Origin: Lentzea sp. NBRC 102530
GTDB lineage: Bacteria; Actinomycetota; Actinomycetes; Mycobacteriales; Pseudonocardiaceae
Direction: 5' to 3'
NCBI RefSeq assembly: GCF_030269365.1
Contig: NZ_BSTF01000002.1
Coordinates: 248,001-312,000 of the forward strand
Length of the DNA: 64,000 nucleotides
Below, in pieces: positions 37,767 to 46,550 of this stretch. The notes under the pieces are model-generated. The model had not been told where the DNA came from. It worked only from the letters and a program-made list of their open reading frames with translations, and ran no database searches. A program made the position numbers and the translations under genes. The stretch's first letter is position 1. The number at the start of each line of letters is the position of its first letter.

Positions 37767-38375
37767 GGCGAGCTCGCCCGCCTTCTTCGCGTCCCCGTCG
37801 ATGATCGCCGTCAGGAGGGGTACGTGTTCGTCGACGTGACCGGCCATTCCGGACAGTCGCGGCAGGAAGACGCACCAGATCCGGGTGGCGAGGTTGTCGT
37901 AGGAGATCAGGGTGTCCTCGAGGAACGGGTTGTGCACGCACCCGTAGATGGCGCGGTGGACGCCGACGTCGGCGCGCAACAGCTCCGTGTTGTCGCCCGT
38001 CGGCGTCGTGTCGAGCTGCGAGCGGAGGTCCGTGAGCGCGGCGCGGTCCTGCGTCGTGGCGCGCTCGGCCGCGGCTGCGGCGGCGAGGGGTTCCAGCGTC
38101 CGGCGCACCTCGGAGATGTGGGAGAGGTCGGAGATGTTGACGTCGGTGGCGAACGTGCCGCGGCGCGGGAAGGCGACGACGAGGCGTTCCTGCTCGAGCC
38201 GCTTCAACGCCTCGCGGATCGGGGTGCGGCCGACGCCGAGCTCGGTGCGCAGCCTGTCCTCGTTGATGGGCTCGCCGGGCTTGATCTCCAGCATGACCAG
38301 GCGATCTCGCAGCACCACGTACGCCTGCTCGGTGAGCGAGATGGCCGCCGGAACGTCGTTGACCCGTGCGTTCAT
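37719..38375 (-). CDS. GntR-family (FCD) transcriptional regulator
   Basis: 218 aa. The winged helix includes LRTELGVGRTPIREALKRLE, and the C-terminal FCD ligand domain has the metal-binding Asp/His pattern (ADVGVHRAIYG, then HVDEHVPLL). It is divergent from soxB, with the palindrome CTGATATATCAG in between, so it most likely controls the sarcosine oxidase operon and itself. Its 3' end overlaps the BCCT gene by 48 bp on the opposite strand. Confidence 0.9.
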   Translation of the reverse strand: MNARVNDVPAAISLTEQAYVVLRDRLVMLEIKPGEPINEDRLRTELGVGRTPIREALKRLEQERLVVAFPRRGTFATDVNISDLSHISEVRRTLEPLAAAAAAERATTQDRAALTDLRSQLDTTPTGDNTELLRADVGVHRAIYGCVHNPFLEDTLISYDNLATRIWCVFLPRLSGMAGHVDEHVPLLTAIIDGDAKKAGELASQHVVGFERAIRALI

Positions 38376-38397
38376 GTGACCTACTGTAACGCACAGA

Positions 38398-38409
38398 CTG
38401 ATATATCAG
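38398..38409. promoter_or_regulatory. GntR-type operator between the GntR gene and soxB
   Basis: CTGATATATCAG is a perfect 12-bp palindrome, very A/T-rich for this genome. It is 23 bp from the GntR start and 34 bp before soxB. Confidence 0.65.
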
Positions 38410-38443
38410 GAGTCGACCAGATGGTGTCACTGGAGGCCTCGCG

Positions 38444-39673
38444 ATGACCAGCCCGCCCGGAGCGCACCTGCCCGAGCACCCGGACTTCCTCTGGGACGAC
38501 CCGGAGCCGAAGGCGTCCTACGACGTCGTGGTCGTCGGCGGAGGCGGGCACGGCCTGGCCACCGCGTACTACCTCGCGAAGGTGCACGGCATCACGAACG
38601 TCGCTGTGCTCGAGAAGGGGTGGCTCGCGGGCGGCAACATGGCCCGCAACACCACGATCATCCGGTCGAACTACCTGTGGGACGAGAGTTCCGGCATCTA
38701 CGAGCACTCCCTGAAGCTGTGGGAGGGCCTGGAGGAGGACCTCGGCTACCCGATCCTGTTCGACCAGCGCGGCGTGCTGAACCTCGCGCACAGCCTGCAG
38801 GACGTGCGCGACAGCGTGCGCAGGGTCAACGCGAACCGCCTCAACGGCATCGACGCGGAGTGGGTGGACCCGGCCGGGGTCAAGGAGATCTGCCCGATCG
38901 TCAACACCTCGCCGGACGTCCGCTACCCGGTGCTCGGTGCGACCTACCAGCCGCGCGCGGGCATCGCCAAGCACGACTACGTGGCGTGGGGCTACGCGCG
39001 GGCGGCGCACGCGATGGGTGTCGACCTGATCCAGAACTGCGAGGTCACCGGGCTGGAGACGGTCGACGGCCGGATCGCCGCCGTGCAGACCAGTCGCGGC
39101 AGGATCTCGGCGGGCAAGGTCGCGTTGTGCGCGGCCGGGCACAGCTCGGTGCTCGCGAAGATGGTCGGGCTGCGGTTGCCGTTGGCCTCGCACCCGTTGC
39201 AGGCCCTGGTGTCCGAGCTGCTGGAGCCCGTGCACCCGACGGTCGTGATGTCCAACGCCGTGCACGTCTACGTCTCCCAGGCGCACAAGGGCGAACTGGT
39301 GATGGGCGCGGGCATCGACAGCTACAACGGCTACGGGCAACGGGGTTCGTTCCACATCATCGAAGAGCAGATGGCCGCCGCCCTGGAACTCTTCCCGGTG
39401 TTCGCGCGGGCGCACCTGCTGCGGACGTGGGCGGGCATCGTCGACGTCAGCCCGGACGCCTCGCCGATCGTGGGCCTGACCCCTGTCGGCGGCCTGTACC
39501 TGAACTGCGGCTGGGGCACCGGCGGTTTCAAGGCCACACCCGGTGTCGGCGACTGCTTCGCGCACACCATCGCCCACGACAAGCCGCACCCGTACAACGA
39601 GCCGTTCACCCTGGAGCGCTTCACCTCCGGCGCTCTCGTCGACGAGCACGGCGCCGCCGCCGTGGCCCACTAG
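38444..39673 (+). CDS. soxB: Sarcosine oxidase beta subunit
   Basis: 409 aa flavoprotein subunit of heterotetrameric sarcosine oxidase, which demethylates sarcosine to glycine. The FAD motif GGGGHG is at 32-37. His177 in [11 protein letters not shown] aligns, as far as I recall, with the His that carries covalent FMN. A late [12 protein letters not shown] block closes the FAD site. ATG with GGAGG upstream. It is the first gene of soxBDAG-purU and is controlled by the GntR-type palindrome just upstream. Confidence 0.93.
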   Translation: MTSPPGAHLPEHPDFLWDDPEPKASYDVVVVGGGGHGLATAYYLAKVHGITNVAVLEKGWLAGGNMARNTTIIRSNYLWDESSGIYEHSLKLWEGLEEDLGYPILFDQRGVLNLAHSLQDVRDSVRRVNANRLNGIDAEWVDPAGVKEICPIVNTSPDVRYPVLGATYQPRAGIAKHDYVAWGYARAAHAMGVDLIQNCEVTGLETVDGRIAAVQTSRGRISAGKVALCAAGHSSVLAKMVGLRLPLASHPLQALVSELLEPVHPTVVMSNAVHVYVSQAHKGELVMGAGIDSYNGYGQRGSFHIIEEQMAAALELFPVFARAHLLRTWAGIVDVSPDASPIVGLTPVGGLYLNCGWGTGGFKATPGVGDCFAHTIAHDKPHPYNEPFTLERFTSGALVDEHGAAAVAH

Positions 39674-39683
39674 GAGACCTGCG

Positions 39684-39965
39684 ATGCAACTCATCCCGTG
39701 TCCGTGGTGCGGCCCGCGCGAGGAAGCCGAGTTCCACTACGGCGGCCAGGCCCACGTCGCCTACCCCGAGGACCCGTCGGCGCTGAGCGACGAGGAGTGG
39801 GCCCAGTACGTGTTCTTCCGGGAGAACCCGAGCGGCCCGTTCGCCGAGCGCTGGAGCCACAGCGCCGGCTGCCGCCGCTGGTTCAACGCCGTCCGCGACA
39901 CCCGCACCCACGACCTGCTGGCCGTCTACCGCGTGGGCGAGCCGATGCCCGAGGTGACCGCATGA
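39684..39965 (+). CDS. soxD: Sarcosine oxidase delta subunit
   Basis: 93 aa zinc-binding subunit. Visible are C6-x2-C9 (IPCPWCGPREE), H18, the later AGCRRWF segment, and the conserved FRENPSGPFAERWSH. Start ATG at 39684, 10 bp after soxB. Its stop overlaps the soxA ATG (ATGA). Confidence 0.93.
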   Translation: MQLIPCPWCGPREEAEFHYGGQAHVAYPEDPSALSDEEWAQYVFFRENPSGPFAERWSHSAGCRRWFNAVRDTRTHDLLAVYRVGEPMPEVTA

Positions 39966-42778
39966 CCCACCGCACCCCGACCGGCGGCTCGATCGACCGG
40001 AACACGTTGCTGCGCTTCACCTTCAACGGCACCGAGTACACCGGCCACCCCGGTGACACCCTGGCGTCCGCGTTGCTGGCGAACGGCGTGCACTCGATCG
40101 GCACCAGCGTGAAGCTCGGCCGGCCGCGCGGCGTCGTGGCGGCGGGCTCCGAGGACCCGACCTCGCTGGTCCAGGTCGAGGCGCCGTTCTCCGAACCCAT
40201 GCTGCTCGCCACGACCGTCGAGCTGTACGACGGCCTGGTGGCGCGCGGGTTGTCCGGCCAGGGAAGGCTTTCGGCTGAGCCCGACCCGGCCCGCTACGAC
40301 GCCAAGCACGAGCACTGCGACGTGCTCGTGGTCGGCGCCGGGCCCGCCGGCCTGGTGGCGGCGTTGACGGCCGCCCGTGCCGGTGCCCGCGTGGTGCTGG
40401 TGGACGAGCAGAACCAGGCCGGTGGCGCGCTGCTGGGCGTGGACGAGTACCTGGACGACCGGCCGTCCGCCGAGTGGGTCGCGGACGTGGTGGCGGAGCT
40501 GAAGTCGACGCCCGGCGTGCTGGTGCTGGAGCGGACCACGGCGTTCGGCATGTACCAGGACGGGTTCGTGCTGGCGTTGCAGAAGCGGACCGACCACCTC
40601 GGCTTCGCGGCGCCTGCCGCGGTGGCGCGGCACCGGGTCTGGCGGATCAGGACGCGGCAGACCGTGCTGGCCACCGGCGCCCACGAGCGGCCGGTGGTGT
40701 TCGCGGACAACGACCGGCCCGGGATCATGCTGGCGTCGTCGGCGCGGACGTTCCTGCACCGCTACGGGGTGCTGCCGGGCTCGCGGGCGGTGGTGTTCAC
40801 GACCAACGACTCGGCCTACTGCGCGGCGATCGACCTCGCGGAGTCCGGTGTGGACATCGCGCTGATCGTGGACGCACGGGCGGAGGCACCGGCGCGGCTG
40901 TCGACGGAGTGCGCGGCGCGGGGCATCGAGGTCCGCGCCGGGCAGTTCGTCACCGGCACGGAGGGATCGTCTCGTGTCGAGGCGGTGCTGGTCGGGGACC
41001 AGCGGATCGCCTGCGACACCCTGCTCGTCTCCGGCGGCTGGAACCCGGTCGTCAGCCTGTTCAGCCAGGCCAGAGGCGCGCTGCGCTACGACTCCGAGCT
41101 GGGTGCTTTCGTCCCCGGCGAGGAGTTGCCCACCGTCCGCGTCGCCGGGTCCGCGACCGGCGAGCTCGACCTCACCGCGTGCACCCGCCAGGGCCGCGAC
41201 GCCGGTGCCGGAGCCGCCCGGGCCGCCGGCTTCACCCCTGGCGGCCAGGTCCCGCTGCCCGCCTCCGACTCCCGCTGCACCGCCCGTTCCGGCCTGGTCC
41301 TGTGGCGCGTGCCGGGCTCCGACGACACGAGCTTCGTCGACCTGCAACGGGACTCCACCGTCGCGGACGTGCTGCGGGCGACCGGCGCCGGACTGCGGTC
41401 GCTGGAGCACATCAAGCGGTACACGACCATCGGCACCGCCCACGACCAGGGCAAGACGTCCGGCATGATCGCCGCCGGCATCGTCGCCGAAGCGCTCGGC
41501 GTGGAGTTGGGTGAGCAGCGGCCCACGACGTTCCGGCCGCCGTACACCTCGGTGTCGTTCGCGGCGCTGGCCGGGCGGGACCGCGGCGAGTTGCACGACC
41601 CGGTGCGCGTCACCTCGATCCACCCGTGGCACGTCGAGCACGGCGCGTTGTTCGAGAACGTCGGGCAGTGGAAGCGGCCCTGGTACTACCCGCAGCCGGG
41701 CGAGGACCTGCACACGGCCGTGCTGCGCGAGTGCAGGGCGACACGGGAGAGCGTCGGCCTGATGGACGGCTCCACGCTCGGCAAGATCGATGTGCAGGGC
41801 CAGGACGCCGGGAAGTTCCTGGACATGCTCTACACCAACCTGATGAGCACGTTGAAGGTCGGCAAGATCCGGTACGGCGTCATGTGCGGCGTGGACGGCA
41901 TGGTGATCGACGACGGCACGGTGATCCGGGTCGGCGAGGAGCGCTACCTCGTGACCACGACCACCGGCAACGCCGCCAAGATCCTCGACTGGATGGAGGA
42001 GTGGCTGCAGACGGAGTGGCCGCACCTCGACGTGCACTGCACCTCGGTCACCGAGCACTGGGCCACGATCCCGTTGGTGGGCCCCAGGTCCCGCGACGTG
42101 CTGGCGGCCGTGGCGCCGGACCTCGACGTGTCCAACGAGGCGTTTGAGTTCATGACCTGGCACGACACCACGGTCGCGGGCGTGCCGGCGCGGGTGTGCC
42201 GGATCAGCTTCTCCGGTGAGCTCGCGTACGAGATCAACGTGACCGGCTGGCACGGCTTGACGGTGTGGAAGGCGTTGATGGAGGCCGGGAAGCCCTACGG
42301 CATCACGCCGTACGGCACCGAGACCATGCACGTGCTGCGCGCCGAGAAGGGCTACCCGATCATCGGCCAGGAGACCGACGCGACGGTGACGCCGCAGGAC
42401 CTCGGCATGTCGTGGGCGGTGTCGAAGAAGAAGCCGGACTTCATCGGCAAGCGCTCGTTCGCCCGCGCCGAGAACAACCGCTCGGACCGCAAGCAGCTGG
42501 TCGGGCTCCTGCCCGTCGACCCCGCGGTGCTACTGCCGGAGGGGTCGCAGATCGTCGAGACCGACCGGCTGCCCGAACCGCCCGTGCGGATGCTCGGCCA
42601 CGTCACGTCGAGCTACCCGAGCGCGGCGCTGGGCCGCACGTTCGCGCTCGCGCTGGTGCGCTCCGGCCACGACCGCATCGGCGAGACCCTGTACGTGCCC
42701 GTCGAGGACGCGCTCGTGCCGGTCACCGTCACCGAATCCGTGCTGTACGACAAGGAAGGAGCCCGTCGTGACGGTTAG
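39962..42778 (+). CDS. soxA: Sarcosine oxidase alpha subunit
   Basis: 938 aa. The N-terminal ferredoxin-like fold (FTFNGTEYTGHPGDTLASAL) is followed by an NAD-binding Rossmann domain (VVGAGPAGLVAALTAARAG) and a C-terminal GcvT-type folate-binding domain (about 560-938; EINVTGWHGLTVW, then ETMHVLRAEKGYPIIG). It channels the methylene group to tetrahydrofolate. Translationally coupled to soxD and overlapping soxG by 11 bp. Normal size for the family. Confidence 0.94.
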   Translation: MTHRTPTGGSIDRNTLLRFTFNGTEYTGHPGDTLASALLANGVHSIGTSVKLGRPRGVVAAGSEDPTSLVQVEAPFSEPMLLATTVELYDGLVARGLSGQGRLSAEPDPARYDAKHEHCDVLVVGAGPAGLVAALTAARAGARVVLVDEQNQAGGALLGVDEYLDDRPSAEWVADVVAELKSTPGVLVLERTTAFGMYQDGFVLALQKRTDHLGFAAPAAVARHRVWRIRTRQTVLATGAHERPVVFADNDRPGIMLASSARTFLHRYGVLPGSRAVVFTTNDSAYCAAIDLAESGVDIALIVDARAEAPARLSTECAARGIEVRAGQFVTGTEGSSRVEAVLVGDQRIACDTLLVSGGWNPVVSLFSQARGALRYDSELGAFVPGEELPTVRVAGSATGELDLTACTRQGRDAGAGAARAAGFTPGGQVPLPASDSRCTARSGLVLWRVPGSDDTSFVDLQRDSTVADVLRATGAGLRSLEHIKRYTTIGTAHDQGKTSGMIAAGIVAEALGVELGEQRPTTFRPPYTSVSFAALAGRDRGELHDPVRVTSIHPWHVEHGALFENVGQWKRPWYYPQPGEDLHTAVLRECRATRESVGLMDGSTLGKIDVQGQDAGKFLDMLYTNLMSTLKVGKIRYGVMCGVDGMVIDDGTVIRVGEERYLVTTTTGNAAKILDWMEEWLQTEWPHLDVHCTSVTEHWATIPLVGPRSRDVLAAVAPDLDVSNEAFEFMTWHDTTVAGVPARVCRISFSGELAYEINVTGWHGLTVWKALMEAGKPYGITPYGTETMHVLRAEKGYPIIGQETDATVTPQDLGMSWAVSKKKPDFIGKRSFARAENNRSDRKQLVGLLPVDPAVLLPEGSQIVETDRLPEPPVRMLGHVTSSYPSAALGRTFALALVRSGHDRIGETLYVPVEDALVPVTVTESVLYDKEGARRDG

Positions 42779-43343
42779 TCCCCTCGCCGCCTGGACCGAC
42801 CGGCTGGCGGCACTCGCTCCCGCGCTGGACGTCACCGAGGTGCCGTTCCGCTCGCAGCTCACCGTCCGGGTGTCCGACCCGGACGCCATCGCGGCGATGG
42901 GCGACGCGCTCGGGGTGAGGTTCCCTGCTGTCCCTTGCACTTTCAGCGCGGGCACCGGAGAGTTCGGTGCCGTCGAGGTGCTCTGGCTCGGCCCGGACGA
43001 GTTCCTGGTCACGGCCTCACCCGACCTGCAGGTCACGATCGAGGAGGTGTTGCGTGGCGCGCTCCAGGACGTCCGAGGGTCCGTTGTGGACACTTCGGCT
43101 CAACGCACGACCGTGGTCCTTCAAGGGCCGCGCGCGCGAGACGTGCTGGCTCACGGATGTTCCGTGGACCTGCACCCGGCTTCGGCTCCCCGCGGCACTT
43201 GCGTGCAGACGCTGCTCGCCCGGACGGGGATCGTCCTGCAGGTGAACGACGACGGCTACACGATCCTGGTGCGCTCGTCGTTCGCCGAGTACTTCGCCGC
43301 GTGGCTCGCCGACGCGGCCACCGAATACCTGGCGGTGCCGTGA
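42768..43343 (+). CDS. soxG: Sarcosine oxidase gamma subunit
   Basis: 191 aa, GcvT-related small subunit with LWLGPDEFLV, DTSAQRTTVVLQGPRARDVL and the closing RSSFAEYFAAWL. GTG start within the soxA 3' end; its stop shares a base with the purU ATG (TGATG). Confidence 0.9.
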   Translation: MTVSPLAAWTDRLAALAPALDVTEVPFRSQLTVRVSDPDAIAAMGDALGVRFPAVPCTFSAGTGEFGAVEVLWLGPDEFLVTASPDLQVTIEEVLRGALQDVRGSVVDTSAQRTTVVLQGPRARDVLAHGCSVDLHPASAPRGTCVQTLLARTGIVLQVNDDGYTILVRSSFAEYFAAWLADAATEYLAVP

Positions 43344-44185
43344 TGCCCCAGTTCGTCCTCACCCTGCACTGCCCCGAGCGGGCGGGCATCGTGCATGCCG
43401 TGACGTCGTTCCTGGTCGACCACGGCTGCGACATCGTGCAGCACCAGCAGTTCGACGACGACGTGCGCGGCAAGCTGTTCCTGCGCACCGCGTTCTCGTG
43501 CGCCGGCACGGACCGCGACTCTCTGGCCGGTGAGTTCGCCGCCGTCGCCACCCAGTTCGAGATGGACTTCGCACTGCACGACGAACGACCGCCGCGCGTC
43601 CTCGTCATGGTCTCGAAAGCCGGGCACTGCCTGAACGACCTGCTGTTCCGCTGGCGCGCGGGCAGCCTCGGCGGCGAGATCGCGGCCGTCGTCTCGAACC
43701 ACCAGGACCTGCGCCCGATGGCGGAGGCGGCCGGGCTCGACTTCGTGCACGTGCCGAACACCGCCGACACCAAGCAGGCCGCCGAGCAGCGCCTGGTCGA
43801 ACTGGTCGAGCAGTACCAGGCCGACCTGGTCGTGCTGGCCCGCTACATGCAGGTGCTGTCGAACGACCTGTGCGCGAAGCTGGCCGGCCGCGTGATCAAC
43901 ATCCACCACTCGTTCCTGCCGGGCTTCAAGGGCGCGAAGCCCTACCACCAGGCCTACGACCGGGGCGTGAAGTACGTGGGCGCGACGGCCCACTACGTCA
44001 CCCCGGACCTCGACGAGGGCCCGATCATCGAGCAGGAGGTGCTGCGGGTCGACCACTCCTACGACCCGCGCGCCCTCACCGCCGCCGGCCGGGACGCCGA
44101 GGCGCTGGCGCTGTCCCGGGCCGTGCGGTGGCACTGCGAACACCGCGTGCTGCTCAACGGCAACGGCACGGTGGTGTTCCGCTGA
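43343..44185 (+). CDS. purU: Formyltetrahydrofolate deformylase
   Basis: 280 aa. The N-terminal ACT domain (LTLHCPERAGIVHAVTSFL) precedes a formyltransferase-like domain. The catalytic set is visible as NIHHSFLPGF (Asn, His) and the Asp in YVTPDLDEGPII. It hydrolyses 10-formyl-THF to THF and formate, recycling folate loaded by dimethylglycine dehydrogenase and sarcosine oxidase. Last gene of the sox operon; a hairpin follows. Confidence 0.94.
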   Translation: MPQFVLTLHCPERAGIVHAVTSFLVDHGCDIVQHQQFDDDVRGKLFLRTAFSCAGTDRDSLAGEFAAVATQFEMDFALHDERPPRVLVMVSKAGHCLNDLLFRWRAGSLGGEIAAVVSNHQDLRPMAEAAGLDFVHVPNTADTKQAAEQRLVELVEQYQADLVVLARYMQVLSNDLCAKLAGRVINIHHSFLPGFKGAKPYHQAYDRGVKYVGATAHYVTPDLDEGPIIEQEVLRVDHSYDPRALTAAGRDAEALALSRAVRWHCEHRVLLNGNGTVVFR

Positions 44186-44227
44186 GCGCCTACCCACACC
44201 CACCCGAGCCAGCCTCACGTTTCCTGC

Positions 44228-44262
44228 CGCACGCGGGGCCCTCGCGTGCGGTCCCCGCGTGC
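44228..44262. terminator. Hairpin downstream of the sox-purU operon
   Basis: GCACGCGGGG pairs perfectly with CCCCGCGTGC; an alternative overlapping hairpin uses CGCACGCG and CGCGTGCG. It lies between convergent operons. The mutually exclusive pairing may be incidental. The rest of 44186-44349 holds no gene. Confidence 0.6.
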
Positions 44263-44349
44263 ACTCCGGCAACGTGAAACGCGCTCGCGAAGCGGCGCGG
44301 CCGCGGACAGGACTCCCGGCCGAGCGCTCAGACCGCGCCGGTCGACCGC

Positions 44350-44649
44350 TCAGCCGGGCTCGGTGAACGAGACCGGCTTGCCGGTGGCGCGGGCGTGGGC
44401 GATCTCCCGGCTGGTGGACTCGCCGACGTACCCGCCGGGGTTGACCACCAGCACGCGGTCGGCCAGGTCGATCTTGTGCAGGTGCAGGGCGTCCAGCACG
44501 GCCTTCTGCTCGGCGGTGACCACCTCGCCGGCTTCACCCGGCGCGACGACGATGACCCCGGCGAACGTCAGCTCCCGGTTGGCCGCGCGCAGTTCGTCCA
44601 CGAACCGGGCCGAGCCGCAGAGGCAGACGATCTCGGGCCGGTCAGGCAC
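44350..44649 (-). CDS. Nucleoside 2-deoxyribosyltransferase-like small protein
   Basis: 99 aa Rossmann-like protein with IVCLCGSARFVDEL at the N-terminus and DLADRVLVVNPGGYVGESTSREIAHA at the C-terminus. This pattern is shared by DUF4406/nucleoside deoxyribosyltransferase-like proteins common in phages and actinobacteria. A role in nucleotide salvage or hydrolysis is suggested by the fold only. The ATG lies inside the 3' end of the flavin monooxygenase gene (8-bp overlap), so they are co-translated. Confidence 0.72.
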   Translation of the reverse strand: MPDRPEIVCLCGSARFVDELRAANRELTFAGVIVVAPGEAGEVVTAEQKAVLDALHLHKIDLADRVLVVNPGGYVGESTSREIAHARATGKPVSFTEPG

Positions 44650-45820
44650 GGGAGTCCGGCAGCCCGGCGTAGTCCGGGAGTTCGGCGCCGTTGATAGCGC
44701 GGTCGATCAACGCGGTGAACGCCTCCATGTCGGGCTCCGGCGCGGGTTCGGCCTGGGGCAGCAGGCTGTGCACGTGCATCCGGCCGATCTCCTGGTTGGC
44801 CTCGACGAACGCCCGCATGCGTGTTTCGTAGCCCGCGAACCCGGCCCCGGGGTTCCAGTCCGCGGCGGCCAGTTCGCCCGCCAGCAGGTAGGCGCCGACG
44901 AGGGCGAGACCCGTGCCACCGCCGGACATCGGCGACGAGCTGGACGCGGCGTCGCCGATGAGCGCCACCCGGCCGGCGGACCAGCGGGGCATGACCACCT
45001 GGGCGACCTGGTCGAGGTAGAAGTCCGGGGTGTCGTCGAGGTGCGCGAGGATGCGCCCGGTTTCCCAGCCCATGCCCGCCATCTGCTCGCGCAGCAGGCG
45101 TTTCTGGCCCTCGACGTCGCGGAAGTCGACGTCGAAGTCGGCCGCCGGGAACGACATCATGGCCATCGCCCGGCTCTTGTCCTTCAGGGGGCGCAGGCCC
45201 GCGGTGCGGCCGGACTCGCGGTCCTGGTGGTCGATCATCCAGCCGTCGATGCCGAACTCGTTGGGCACGCTGTAGAAGGCGAGCACGAGCCCGAGGTGCC
45301 GCACGTAGGCCTCACGCGGTCCGAAGACCATGGCGCGCAACGACGAGTGCAGTCCGTCGGCGCCGATCACCAGGTCGAACCGCCTCGTGCCACCGCTCGC
45401 GAACGTCACGTCGACGCCGTCCGCGTCCTGGGTGAGTGCGCTGATCCGGTCGTCGAAGACGTACTCGACGTCGTCGCGCGTGTCGTCGTAGAGGAGTTGC
45501 GAGAGGTCGCCGCGCAGGATCTCGATGTCGGCGATGTAGCCGTCGCCGCCGTCGTCCTCCGCGCGGTACGTCTCCAGCACCGTGCCGTCGGCGTCCACGG
45601 TGTGCGCGCCCGCCGTTTCGGTGCGGGCCGCCCGCACCTGCTCTTCCAGGCCCATCAACCGGATCGCGTCCTTGGCGACGCCGCGCGCGTCCACCGCCTG
45701 ACCGCCCGGCCGCAGCCCCGGCGCCCGTTCCACCACGGTCACGCCGGCTCCACGCCGCTGCAACCAGTGTGCGAGAGCCGGTCCCGCGATGCTCGCCCCT
45801 GCCACCAAGACCTCAGTCAC
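44642..45820 (-). CDS. FAD-dependent aromatic monooxygenase (PHBH/TetX-like)
   Basis: 392 aa. The FAD motif VAGASIAGPALAHWLQ is at residues 6-21, the DG motif is in LVIGADGLHSSLR, and the second FAD motif is VALIGDAASSSSPMSGGGTG. Such enzymes hydroxylate aromatics, polyketides or antibiotics with NAD(P)H. No reductase is needed. It is followed by the deoxyribosyltransferase-like gene (8-bp overlap); the methyltransferase gene upstream is on the same strand, 28 bp away. Substrate unknown. Confidence 0.88.
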   Translation of the reverse strand: MTEVLVAGASIAGPALAHWLQRRGAGVTVVERAPGLRPGGQAVDARGVAKDAIRLMGLEEQVRAARTETAGAHTVDADGTVLETYRAEDDGGDGYIADIEILRGDLSQLLYDDTRDDVEYVFDDRISALTQDADGVDVTFASGGTRRFDLVIGADGLHSSLRAMVFGPREAYVRHLGLVLAFYSVPNEFGIDGWMIDHQDRESGRTAGLRPLKDKSRAMAMMSFPAADFDVDFRDVEGQKRLLREQMAGMGWETGRILAHLDDTPDFYLDQVAQVVMPRWSAGRVALIGDAASSSSPMSGGGTGLALVGAYLLAGELAAADWNPGAGFAGYETRMRAFVEANQEIGRMHVHSLLPQAEPAPEPDMEAFTALIDRAINGAELPDYAGLPDSRA

Positions 45821-45848
45821 GGTCCGGAGTGTGCGGAGGAAACGACGG

Positions 45849-46442
45849 TCAAGCCTTGCACATCAACAACTGCGCCTGCAGGAAACGTTCGCTTTCGATC
45901 GGTTGGCGGACCATTCGCCCGATCTCGGCGAAACCGGCTTCGCGCGCCAGATCCAGCAGACCGGACGGCGACCAGCGGTAGGCGGGCGTCACCCTGTGGT
46001 CGAACTCCACCGGTTCGGGGTCGTCGCCCGCGAAGAACCCGATCAGCGCGTGCCCGCCCGGCCGGAGCACCCGGTGGAACTCCGCGAACACCTTCGGCAG
46101 GTCGTGCGGCGGGACGTGGATGACGGAGTAGTTCGCCAGGATTCCGCCGAGAGAGCCGTCCCCGAGGTCCAGCGCGGCCATCGTGCCGACGTCGAACTCC
46201 AGGTGCGGGTGGGCCTGGCGGGCGAGGGCGATCATCTCGGGCGAGAGGTCGATTCCGAAGACGTCCAGCCCGAGCCCGTGCAGGTGCGCGGTGAGGTGGC
46301 CGGGTCCGCAACCGAGGTCGGCGACCGGGTTCTCGGTGAGTTCGGCGAACGCGGCGAGCATCGCGCGGTCGAGCGGCCGGGTGTCGAGCATGTCGCTGAA
46401 CAGGTCGGCGTACAGGGACGCGACGGAATCGTAGGGGGTCAC
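45849..46442 (-). CDS. Class I SAM-dependent methyltransferase
   Basis: 197 aa. SAM-binding motif I is VADLGCGPGHLTAHL, motif II/III is around GILANYSVIHV, and the region FHRVLRPGGHALIGFF is typical of small-molecule methyltransferases. The GTG start at 46442 (TPYDSVASLYADLF) is chosen from family N-termini. It is divergent from the MFS gene, 108 bp apart, and 28 bp upstream of the monooxygenase, so the pair may modify one substrate. Confidence 0.85.
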   Translation of the reverse strand: MTPYDSVASLYADLFSDMLDTRPLDRAMLAAFAELTENPVADLGCGPGHLTAHLHGLGLDVFGIDLSPEMIALARQAHPHLEFDVGTMAALDLGDGSLGGILANYSVIHVPPHDLPKVFAEFHRVLRPGGHALIGFFAGDDPEPVEFDHRVTPAYRWSPSGLLDLAREAGFAEIGRMVRQPIESERFLQAQLLMCKA

Positions 46443-46550
46443 AAATGCGACCCTATCGCCCTGATTAATCAAATGTGAGTCCTTTGCTGTTGCCAGTGTT
46501 CTGCTGTTGCACCGTCGACGCAAACCTGTTGTGGTGCTTATAGTTCCGCC

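Noticed and set aside
29462..44185. Mobile-element origin of the betaine locus
   Set aside because: No integrase, transposase, tRNA or flanking direct repeats; codon usage of the enzymes matches the rest of the window.
44228..44262. Two mutually exclusive hairpins read as an attenuator or riboswitch
   Set aside because: They lie downstream of purU and before a convergent operon, where a terminator is the simpler explanation; no leader gene follows.
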